NCBI RefSeq assembly: GCF_030848805.1 | Contig: NC_092362.1 | Location: 10,458,157-10,522,156, forward strand | From: Temnothorax longispinosus | Lineage: Eukaryota; Arthropoda; Insecta; Hymenoptera; Formicidae | Reading direction: 5' to 3' | DNA: 64,000 bases | Notes under the pieces: generated by a model | Databases searched by the model: none | What the model was told of the DNA's origin: nothing | The model's input: only the letters and a program-made list of their open reading frames with translations | Shown: positions 1 through 7,499 of the stretch, piece after piece | Position numbering within the stretch: the first letter of the stretch is position 1 | Layout of the letters: every line of letters begins with the position of its first letter | Program-made: the position numbers and the translations under genes

Positions 1-1150
1 ACTCTCAGTACCGTCGTTTCGAGCTATCTTCGGTTAATTACCGTTAACGCGTGGTTAATAGTCGCGTAATTATCATATACGGCCACGGGATAAGCATACG
101 GGATCGAGTATTATCGCGCAACACTCGAAAGATGTACGCGCCTCGATGTTCTCGCGTAGACTGTCCGGGAGGAAAGCTCCTCATCCCCCCACTTTTATGC
201 TAGCGCAGGCGCTTTGCCTCGCTTTTACGCGCGAAACAATGTGATCTCGCGCGCTTTCCTCTTTACCCAATCGCGTCGCTTGGTGACGAGCGACACGATC
301 CCTGCGACGCTTATCCGATTGGCTGAGCCGATCTCATTGGCTCAGCTCAAAATTAACTGAGATACTGCTTTGGCGTTGCAACGGCGGACACGGGCTCTCG
401 CTTCGGACGCGGCAACCAATGCCAGCAGTCGCAATCTGCACTACGTGCAAATTCGCGGCAAGTCACTCGGAACGTTTTCCGAGTGACCGAAAATGGTCTC
501 TGTGACGTTCCCTCATTTAACCAGGTAAGTAGCATAATTACTAGAATCAAATTTATTAATTCTTCTTTTCTTTCAGGTACCGGGTCTTTGTGGGATCGTC
601 TCGCCCAATCAATGGACTGGTGATCGTTGTCGGTAAGTATCCGAACGGTAAGTATGTAATAAAGCATCGTACGTGCTAAAATAAACTAATACAACTTGTT
701 TCGACAGGGAATAACATAAAATTAATGAATATAAATCAAAATCGCATCATTGAACGGATTCTCGCTCGCACGAGTCTTGCTCGCTTCTCATTGGTCGGTT
801 TACACGTTCTAGCGGTATCGAGTCGCTATCCGCGCTCTTATTGGCTTAAGGCCTTTGGTGATAGGAAATAAGAATAAAGAATAATAAAACCGTATTAATT
901 TGCCAGGAATAAATCCTATTGGCTCTCATGCTGCTGAGAATGATATAATTACTCGAATATAATAAAATTAATGCAAACTTGAATATAACGGACCTGGTCT
1001 CTCGCCATTGGTCGCTTTTGTTCGGCGTTTCGCCTTTACTGTCATACTTCTGATAAATGAATAAAATACGCATAAAATAATGGTTTCGGGACTCGGTTGG
1101 CCCTCGCTCGCGCTTGTGAGCACTTTTCGTCGCAACGCATGCACGATCAC
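1..1150. other. Non-coding start of window with repeated CAAT-like blocks
   Basis: I see no convincing gene in this stretch. It contains several diverged blocks built around a CATTGG/ATTGGCT core next to CTCGCTCGC-type sequence (about 320-350, 790-800, 835-850, 920-930, 1000-1015 and 1100-1120). They read like decayed copies of one repeat. The open frames here are short and have no recognisable domain. One intron-like unit is described separately. Confidence 0.4.
525..632 (+). other. Mini-intron plus short exon-like unit
   Basis: A canonical donor (CCAG|GTAAGT at 525) is followed 52 bases later by a pyrimidine tract and acceptor (TTCTTTCAG ending at 576). Then comes a 56-base exon-like block and a second donor (CG|GTAAGT at 633), which is duplicated 15 bases downstream at 648. 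Intron length and its 3' half (TTAATTCTTCTT...TTTCAG) resemble the introns of the tandem array at 11437-12080, so this may be a diverged relative. I see no open frame carried through the unit. Splicing itself is not shown. Confidence 0.4.
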
Positions 1151-1315
1151 TCAGATCTCCTCGGGAATGATTCGGGGATCGATCTCGAGGCTTAACAACA
1201 GGATGTAGAGAGTGTACAGGACGTATATCATGGTGACTGTTTGAACGTCTGGAAAACTGAGTATTATTGGTACGAATATGATTAGGGTGACTACTATGTA
1301 TTCCTTGAGAATCAT
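1151..1315 (-). CDS. Small two-helix membrane protein (hypothetical)
   Basis: This 54-residue frame starts at an ATG (1315) that directly follows an in-frame TAG three codons upstream, and ends at TGA. It contains two hydrophobic stretches, roughly residues 7-20 (YIVVTLIIFVPIIL) and 29-42 (MIYVLYTLYILLLS), separated by a short polar turn, with an acidic C-terminal tail (EIDPRIIPEEI). This is the layout of a small membrane-anchored protein. It lies upstream of a virus-like gene cluster and could belong to it, but no family is recognised. Short hydrophobic frames also arise by chance in AT-rich DNA, so whether it is expressed is uncertain. Confidence 0.4.
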   Translation of the reverse strand: MILKEYIVVTLIIFVPIILSFPDVQTVTMIYVLYTLYILLLSLEIDPRIIPEEI

Positions 1316-1839
1316 CTTGCGAACCTATTTATCTTTCTCACGCCTGGTAATATGGAACGGCTTTCGCCACGTTGGAATACGCTAATAGCAAAATACAAAT
1401 TATGGAAATAGCAAACAATACAAATATGAATGATAAGACTAGGATCCGAAACTTATCCGAATCCATAGCTAACTTTAACTAATGAAATATTGGCCTCTGA
1501 TTGGCTCTTTTATCTACTCTACTGAATGAACTTATCAAATCTCAGTCTCTACTCCTGGAAGTGTGTAGGATGGGTCATTAAGGATATGGTAGGCCTTGTT
1601 ATTGATCCGAGTGTCTTTTTTAATCGAATATCGTCATGCCTTACATGCTAATCGTCAAATAACGTGACTCTATATAAATCAAAATAAAATAACCTCTATT
1701 AATTGCACTTGCTGCATAAATTATAAAATCTTTATAAAAACCGTCAATTATGAATAACTCTCTAAATAAAAAATTATATGAAAAGATAAAATAACGCACA
1801 CATAAAATTATATCATAAAGCGCGTCGCTCGGATACAGA
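1316..1839. other. Non-coding AT-rich stretch
   Basis: No open frame, clear repeat or regulatory signal stands out. The sequence becomes strongly AT-rich after about 1650, with several AATAAA/ATAAA-like words that could serve transcripts ending here on either strand. Confidence 0.3.
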
Positions 1840-2226
1840 TTAAAGTTCCTGCGTACGCGGTTGGCTACTGGGAATCGACGCGTCTTCCGGTGCCCTCTCG
1901 GCCTCTCGTGTACGCTCGACGTCGTCCCTCTGTGCCTCGCTTCGTCCAGCGGGCTGTGCGTGTCCGTGGAAAGCCTCGCTATATCCAGCGGGCTGTGCTG
2001 TCGTATGGAAAGCCTCGCCTCGTCCAGCGGGCTGTGCAGTTGTTTGGAAGGCCTCGCTTGGTCCAGCGGGCTGTACGATCCCTTCAGATATAATGGCTTG
2101 CGCCACAGCCTCCGGAATCGACTCTAGGATTTGCGTTGACGCCAGACTTTCAAAGCTGCAGTCGTCAAGCTCGTCCGTTTCTTTGTTTAATTGGTCGACT
2201 GATGTCTCCGCGGCTAATTCCTCCAT
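1840..2226 (-). CDS. Hypothetical repeat protein with four 13-residue repeats
   Basis: This 128-residue frame begins with ATG at 2226 (MEELAAETSVDQLNKETDEL), has an acidic Ser/Asp/Glu-rich first half, then four repeats of the type QPAGxSEAFxxxA, and ends in a polar charged tail. The repeats correspond to a 39-bp tandem DNA repeat at about 1937-2087 that stays in frame without stops, which supports a real coding frame. The opposite strand is also open over the repeat, so strand choice rests on the methionine start, the acidic composition and the lack of stops. The protein could extend towards the gap at 2321. Function unknown. Confidence 0.45.
   Translation of the reverse strand: MEELAAETSVDQLNKETDELDDCSFESLASTQILESIPEAVAQAIISEGIVQPAGPSEAFQTTAQPAGRGEAFHTTAQPAGYSEAFHGHAQPAGRSEAQRDDVERTREAERAPEDASIPSSQPRTQEL
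1937..2087. repeat. 39-bp tandem repeat, about 3.9 copies
   Basis: The core TCCAGCGGGCTGT recurs every 39 bases (about 1949, 1988, 2027 and 2066), with the remainder diverged by a few substitutions. The unit is a multiple of three, consistent with selection on the minus-strand frame. It is the DNA basis of the repeats in the protein at 1840-2226. Confidence 0.8.
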
Positions 2227-2320
2227 GCCTCGCGCCTCTGGTTGGTCGGTCGGTTGGCAGGAGCCTCCGCTGACTTGGTCCAGGGTCGACGATGGGTTGG
2301 ATGATCTAGCATCCGATCCC

Positions 2321-2820
2321 NNNNNNNNNNNNNNNNNNNNNNNNNNNNNNNNNNNNNNNNNNNNNNNNNNNNNNNNNNNNNNNNNNNNNNNNNNNNNNNN
2401 NNNNNNNNNNNNNNNNNNNNNNNNNNNNNNNNNNNNNNNNNNNNNNNNNNNNNNNNNNNNNNNNNNNNNNNNNNNNNNNNNNNNNNNNNNNNNNNNNNNN
2501 NNNNNNNNNNNNNNNNNNNNNNNNNNNNNNNNNNNNNNNNNNNNNNNNNNNNNNNNNNNNNNNNNNNNNNNNNNNNNNNNNNNNNNNNNNNNNNNNNNNN
2601 NNNNNNNNNNNNNNNNNNNNNNNNNNNNNNNNNNNNNNNNNNNNNNNNNNNNNNNNNNNNNNNNNNNNNNNNNNNNNNNNNNNNNNNNNNNNNNNNNNNN
2701 NNNNNNNNNNNNNNNNNNNNNNNNNNNNNNNNNNNNNNNNNNNNNNNNNNNNNNNNNNNNNNNNNNNNNNNNNNNNNNNNNNNNNNNNNNNNNNNNNNNN
2801 NNNNNNNNNNNNNNNNNNNN
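2321..2820. other. Assembly gap (500 N)
   Basis: Exactly 500 undetermined bases. The round length suggests a placeholder of unknown true size. The 5' part of the plus-strand gene at 2836 and the upstream part of the minus-strand repeat-protein region may be hidden here. Confidence 0.98.
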
Positions 2821-2835
2821 TGACGATATCTAAGT

Positions 2836-3375
2836 ATGGGTTTCCGTTCGTGGGACCTGTACGAGTATCCCCTGTTGCAGAACACGACCAAGCACTCGTG
2901 GGCCATTAAGACCGCGACCCAGCTCGAGAAACCGCGATACGTCGTCTTTGCTCTGCAGACGGGTCGGAAGAATGTCATGTCTGCCGACACAAGCCGATTC
3001 GACGATTGCAACTTGACCAACGTAAAACTCTATCTAAACTCGGAAGTTTATCCGTACGACGATCTGAATTTGGACTTTGGCAAACACAGATGGGCGATTC
3101 TGTACGATATGTATGCGCGTTTCTGCAAGGGCTACTACGGATACGAATATCTCGAGCCGAGTCTCACCGTCTCGACTTTTCTACGTAACGGCCCGTTCGT
3201 GATCATCGATTGCTCCCGCCAAAACGAATCCGTCAAAAACGCCACCGTGGATGTCAGAATAGAATTCGATTGCATGGAGAACGTACCGCCGAATACCTCC
3301 GCGTACTGTCTCATCATACACGACCGCGTGATTGAGTACAACCCGTTGACGAACGTGGTGCGCAAAATAGTCTGA
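2836..3375 (+). CDS. Virus-like protein, C-terminal part (capsid-like, tentative)
   Basis: 179 residues are visible. The conserved-looking blocks are LYEYPLLQNTTKH, YVVFALQTGRKN, YPYDDLNLDFG, ILYDMYARF, VIIDCSRQNESVKNA, VDVRIEF and YCLIIHDRVIEYNPLTNVV. I recognise this pattern from an uncharacterised family widespread in insect and cnidarian genomes. I suspect it is the C-terminal half of a beta-rich, double-jelly-roll-type capsid protein from an integrated dsDNA virus or Maverick-like element, but cannot verify that. The visible ATG follows an in-frame TGA at 2821 right beside the gap, so the true start probably lies upstream in an exon or sequence that is missing. The gene is tightly followed by two further plus-strand genes. 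Confidence 0.6.
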   Translation: MGFRSWDLYEYPLLQNTTKHSWAIKTATQLEKPRYVVFALQTGRKNVMSADTSRFDDCNLTNVKLYLNSEVYPYDDLNLDFGKHRWAILYDMYARFCKGYYGYEYLEPSLTVSTFLRNGPFVIIDCSRQNESVKNATVDVRIEFDCMENVPPNTSAYCLIIHDRVIEYNPLTNVVRKIV

Positions 3376-3474
3376 GTGTTCGCGGCAACGTCGACGTGAA
3401 TATTATTTTCTCTCTCTTTCCATCACTCTCCAATACAATTATTTAAAGGGGCAAGGGATGGAGGGAGGGGGAGG

Positions 3475-3480
3475 TATAAA
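3475..3480 (+). promoter_or_regulatory. TATA box for the gene at 3573
   Basis: GAGG-TATAAA-TCAGAG lies 100 bases after the stop of the previous gene and 93 bases before the next ATG. A pyrimidine-rich initiator-like stretch follows about 30 bases downstream (TTGCAGAGTTGCATG). The intergenic space is only 197 bases, so this is the most likely promoter. Confidence 0.55.
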
Positions 3481-3572
3481 TCAGAGTGTCACGAGACGGT
3501 TTGCAGAGTTGCATGTCATTCCTCTCGATTGACACATCGACGAGGTAGATAGAGAGATATAGAAATCTCGTC

Positions 3573-4106
3573 ATGTCTGTACCAACGTTCGTGGACCTGC
3601 AAGGATTCCTCGTCGGGATGAAATTTGTCGTGAAGGAGGTGGCGGTGCTGAGAAAAGGTTGCGTTCTGACGCATCATATCTTTACGTACCCCATGCCGTG
3701 GAATCTCCTCACAAAATCGGACAAATCGTGCGCTACCTGGTTGATTCACAATCACCATGGATTACGATGGGAAGACGGAAACGTACCGTACAGCATGGTG
3801 AAACGCCTGATTACGTCGGCCGTCCTTGGTATGGAAGAAGAAGAAGAAGAAGAAGAAGAAGACGACGAGATGCCGACTCTCGTGTACGTCAAGGGATGCC
3901 AGAAACGAGAATGGCTGGTGGATCTGCTGGAGAATTATGCGCGAAAAAACCTAATCGTCGAGACTCTGGACGCGCATTACGAAGATATCGAATCTTTGAA
4001 TAAACTAGATGACACCAATACTATGCGATGCGGAAAACATGAAAAGAATTGCGCGTTACAAAATGTAATAAAACTATTTAATTGGTGGTCGCGCGCGACG
4101 CCATAA
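3573..4106 (+). CDS. Virus-like conserved protein with acidic run (function unknown)
   Basis: 177 residues. It opens with FVDLQGFLVG and VVKEVAVL, followed by SCATWLIHNHHGLRWEDG, a polyglutamate/aspartate run at about residues 88-99 (a GAA microsatellite at 3834-3872), then VKGCQKREWLVDLL, LDAHYEDIESL, and a C-terminal Cys/His patch with CGKHEKNCALQNVIKLFNWW. I recognise the pattern from uncharacterised proteins repeated in ant and aphid genomes, found beside the preceding gene type. The first block has the look of the first strand of an RNase H/DEDD-type fold, but that is inference only. An AATAAATAAA poly(A) signal follows at about 4127. Confidence 0.6.
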   Translation: MSVPTFVDLQGFLVGMKFVVKEVAVLRKGCVLTHHIFTYPMPWNLLTKSDKSCATWLIHNHHGLRWEDGNVPYSMVKRLITSAVLGMEEEEEEEEEDDEMPTLVYVKGCQKREWLVDLLENYARKNLIVETLDAHYEDIESLNKLDDTNTMRCGKHEKNCALQNVIKLFNWWSRATP

Positions 4107-4400
4107 AGATTTGCGATCTTTTTTTTAATAAATAAATTATATATAACTTCTTTGTTTTCTTTCTTACTCCCCCTCCCCTCCCCTATCATCACCGTTAGAG
4201 TAGGCTTTACTTCCCTCTCTCCTAAAAAAATTCACTGCGCAGTTCTATAAACATTAATTCCCCCTCCCGCTCCCCCTTCCCCCACCACCACATCATTACT
4301 TTTTGGAGTTGTCGCGTATACTCGAGTAATTTCAAATGAGCAGTCTTGTCGCGATCGCTTGTACTGACGGACAACCTCTCAGAGCCTAAAGAGCGAAAGA

Positions 4401-5201
4401 ATGTTCTCCTTTGAAGGATGCAACAGCAGCAGCAGCAGCAACAACGGTGCAAAACGCGTGAATGCCGTGAATTATTACGTGCCGATTCACAACGTTGAAA
4501 CTCAAACGTATGAGGCCAGATGCAATAGGTAAGTTTCGTTTGAGAGATAATTAACATATAGAGTCTTCCCCAGTTTTTTTATATCTTTACATATTGTAAT
4601 ACTTTCGAAAAAAATAAAACTATTTTCATTTCTTTTATCCAGCATTTCGGGGGACCGTCGCGCGGTACGTATACTCAGCAGACGATACGCGCTGACAGCT
4701 ACGGGATACAAATTCCTCGAAATTGGCATCAACGTGGGTCCACCGAGCTATGTGGAGATCGCCGTTGGAGATCATCGAGGAAAGGAACTGCTGTTGTCTC
4801 TCGAATCGTGGAAGGCACTCTACGAGCAACGACGAAATATTCAAAATTTCTTTCGCAACGATTTCAAAGATATCCATAGTTTTATAAATGTTGGACCGCT
4901 AACGGTGAGAGTTTGTATGACGGTTAATAACATCAAACTCATACGTCTCGAATCTGTAAACGTACGCTTGATGATGACCGAATCGACGTTGCATCGTATG
5001 TTCGATCTCGATCGGTGCATCGAAGCGAGATTCGATCGTTTGGTCAGAATCCTTGCGGCGGTCGATGAAAAATTTGCGCAGTTCTCCGATATCGCGTCCA
5101 CCGTGACGGATCTCAGGGAAGCGTCGAATGCAATATACGCTAGCGATGCGTTCAATACGAATCAGCTCATCGATTGTGAGCTCGCAGCTTTAGTTTTTTA
5201 G
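4401..5201 (+). CDS. Spliced virus-like protein, about 228 residues
   Basis: Two exons join in frame: 4401-4528 (ATG, then a polyserine run from an AGC repeat) and 4643-5201, across a 114-base intron with donor AG|GTAAGT and acceptor TTTTATCCAG. The second exon carries a motif region around GYKFLEIGINVG and GPPSYVEIAVGD, then RKNI-type basic and amphipathic helices, and ends LIDCELAALVF. The three-gene order (capsid-like, FVDLQGF protein, this one) and the short spacers look like one integrated element. An AATAAA follows the stop at 5234. I cannot name a function. A polyserine N-terminus followed by a conserved block is also seen in structural proteins, but that is weak. Confidence 0.5.
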
Positions 5202-5339
5202 CACGTAAGATATATTATGTAAAAAGAAAAGTTAAATAAACAGGTTTTTTTACATCTAAAAACGAACGATGTATTTTCTTTGCGTGCATGTCCTTCCCTA
5301 TACCTTACTTTTATCAAATGTTGTTTACAACGAACATGA

Positions 5340-5640
5340 TCCGACAGGTTGATCTTCGTCCCGATGATGTCATTTTTTTTCTTTGTCTTTTACGTATTGC
5401 GTAGATAGATTGTCTATTCTACGCGATAACCACCCCCTTTTCCTAGAAATATGTTGTTTACGTCGAATGTGTCCGGACAGGTTCGATTGTTTAGTCTACG
5501 CGATAACACCCCCTTTTCCTAGAAAAAAAACATTTGCTCACGACGAACATGTCCCTACAGGTTCGATGCGTTATCGGGTCGAACATCGTCCCGATGACGT
5601 CATTTCTTCCTTTGTTTTTTTCACGTACTGCGTAGATGGA
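5340..5640. repeat. Diverged direct repeats with CRE-like sites
   Basis: Two copies about 230 bases apart (TCGTCCCGATGATGTCATTT near 5356 and TCGTCCCGATGACGTCATTT near 5586) enclose further internal copies of the words ACAGGTTCGAT and CTACGCGATAACNACCCCCTT. The second copy contains a perfect TGACGTCA (CRE/bZIP-type) site. The layout resembles a promoter or replication-control repeat region downstream of the virus-like genes. Function is inferred from the words only. Confidence 0.45.
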
Positions 5641-6014
5641 TTGTTTTCTTTAAGTATAAATCATACTATATTTTCTTCGAGCGCATTTCTATTCGAGCCG
5701 TATATGCGACGTCCGCTGGAGCATCGGTTGCACGAATTGGTAATCAAATATTGCATTGTCGCATATCATAACATAGAAGCGAGGTGCCGCGATGTTCCGG
5801 CAAACCTCGGCGCTCGCCTTTGTAGTGCGAGACATATTTTGTCTTACGACTATCAGTTTTATACACCGCCATTATATTTTTTCTCTGGCGACTTCTGCAA
5901 CCGTCATTGAATTCAGTCTCGTCGAGTCCGCGCAAAGTGTTACATGTATATATTTTTTTTATAAAGTTTCTTGTGTACGAACGTGTTTTTTTGTGTTCGG
6001 GTGAATAAACGAAG

Positions 6015-6290
6015 ATGCGATGTTTATTGTGTGATCGGTTTTTCGTGCCATCGACGTGCGACGATTGTTGGCGCTCTTACTGGCTACGCGCCGCTCGTGC
6101 GAGCGCCGTGCGTGTGGGCGCCGCGCCTAGTGCACGAATTGCCGCAAATTTGGGCCCGGGGCCGACGTCGCCCCCTCCCTCTTACGCGGAAGCGTTGTTA
6201 ACACCCCCGGGTACATGGATGCATCTCCTCTACCCCCTGGAGGTCACGGTGGATGTGGCCACCGGACGCCGTGTGGTTCGCCGTGTTTAA
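6015..6290 (+). CDS. Small Cys-rich protein with PPSY motif (hypothetical)
   Basis: 91 residues. The N-terminus carries two CxxC pairs (CLLC and CDDC, about residues 3-17), which could form a zinc ribbon. Residues around 52-60 read SPPPSYAEAL, a canonical PPxY motif; such motifs bind WW domains of NEDD4-type ubiquitin ligases and are used by viral matrix or membrane proteins for budding. The stop TAA is followed at once by a strong donor-like AAG|GTGAGT, so a spliced alternative C-terminus is possible. The gene sits 3' of the virus-like cluster on the same strand. GC content rises sharply here, so some of the frame may be low-complexity chance. Confidence 0.4.
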   Translation: MRCLLCDRFFVPSTCDDCWRSYWLRAARASAVRVGAAPSARIAANLGPGPTSPPPSYAEALLTPPGTWMHLLYPLEVTVDVATGRRVVRRV

Positions 6291-6324
6291 GGTGAGTACT
6301 CAATTCTTTAGCAAGGCGGTAAAA

Positions 6325-6530
6325 ATCCTCCCGCGGCCTCCGCGGACCCCCACGCGGCTCCCGCGGACCTCGCGCGGCCCCGCGGCGCACGCGGCCCCCG
6401 CGGCGCGACCGCGGCCCCCGCGGACCCTCGCGCGGCCCCCGCGGCCCCCCTGCGGCGCGACCGCGCGCGACCGACCGCGAGCGCGAACGCGGACTTCCCT
6501 TCCCGCGGATCCGCGGCGCGAGTGAGTCAT
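6325..6530. repeat. GC-rich CCGCGG-type simple repeat
   Basis: A run of degenerate CCCGCGG/CGCGGCCCC words, nearly 90% G+C, embedded in AT-rich surroundings. Both strands are open over it, which is a composition effect and not evidence for coding. It may be a decayed CpG-rich promoter or a simple-repeat expansion, and it would resist sequencing. Confidence 0.7.
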
Positions 6531-6747
6531 CCCCGGTGATTCATCCCCCCCCCTCCCCCCGCGAAATCCAATATTTTTAAATATCATATACTCTCCCCTT
6601 ACCCCCCCCCACAAAATCAGATATTCTTGAAAATCCGATTTTCCCCTCCCCCTCACTTCCCCGCAAAAATTCAATACCCCCCTCCCTCACCCCCCCTCGT
6701 TGCCCCCGGGGTGGAATCGGCTTATACTCCCTACTTGTGTCAAAGCT

Positions 6748-7490
6748 CGTTCTTTGAAACGGCTTCATAGATCGCAAAATCTTTTTATAGGAGTAAAGTT
6801 TAGGTACTAATAAAAGGTGGGATTGTAAAATAATTAGTAATAATTGAAAAAAATGTAAAAATGCCTAACGAGATATCTGTAGTACCACATATATCTTTCA
6901 AAGCTTGTTCTTTGAAACGGCTTCATAAATCGCAAAATCCTTTTACAGGAGTAAAGTTTAGGTACTAATGAAGGGTGGGATTGTAAAATAATTAGTAATA
7001 ATTGAAAAAAATGTAAAAATGCCTAACGAGGTATCATATATCTGTCCTGGTTCGATTGCTGTGTAGGAACCAGACAATGTAGCCAACCCCGGAACTGCCC
7101 ACAGCTGCGTGCGCCATCGCGCCATCTCTCGCAAGATCCGTGAACTAGGTACTGCTGTGACATGATTGCTGCTCTGCGTGAATATTTTTGTAAAAAATAT
7201 ACACGATCGTTTCAAAGCTCTCATTTTTATTCCAGGCTTTCAATCTTAATTTCAAAGGTACGTTATTGTTTGTGCACGTCTTCTGAAGGGTGGGAAAGTT
7301 TTATTTCGTACATATTACTTATACAACTGTTTATATTAAAAAATAAGGTTGAGGTGACAGAATTTTAAAATTTTTTTCAATTATTACTAATTATTTGACA
7401 ATCCCACCCTTCATTAGTACCTCTACTTTACTCCTGTAAAAGGATTTTGCGATCTGTAAAGCCGTTTCAAAATGAGACCTTTGAAATGTA
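6748..7490. repeat. Repeat with two direct and one inverted copy
   Basis: A block of about 125 bases starting TTCTTTGAAACGGCTTCAT and running to AAAAATGCCTAACGAG occurs at about 6748-6873 and again at 6908-7031. An inverted copy lies at about 7370-7490 (TTCAATTATTACTAATTA ... GCCGTTTCAAA). The middle (7035-7370) is unrelated. The outline is that of a foldback element, partly duplicated, lying at the truncated 3' end of the LINE that follows. No coding capacity. Confidence 0.65.
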
Positions 7491-7499
7491 ATTGTCGGT

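Noticed and set aside
2093..3020. Long frames crossing the gap on both strands
   Set aside because: Their length comes from translating N; only the flanks carry information.
4222..4557. Minus-strand frame with a run of eight Cys
   Set aside because: It is the reverse reading of the AGC repeat in exon 1 of the plus-strand gene and of its intron; no domain.
5383..5910. 175-codon plus frame downstream of the virus-like genes
   Set aside because: It runs through the diverged direct repeats and lacks any conserved-looking block; more likely regulatory DNA.
6253..6674. Arg/Pro-rich frames on both strands
   Set aside because: Open on both strands because of the GC-rich simple repeat; low complexity and no start context.
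7035..7110. tRNA-like words (GGTTCGATTGC) near 7045
   Set aside because: No cloverleaf can be formed; the surrounding sequence is a repeat interior.
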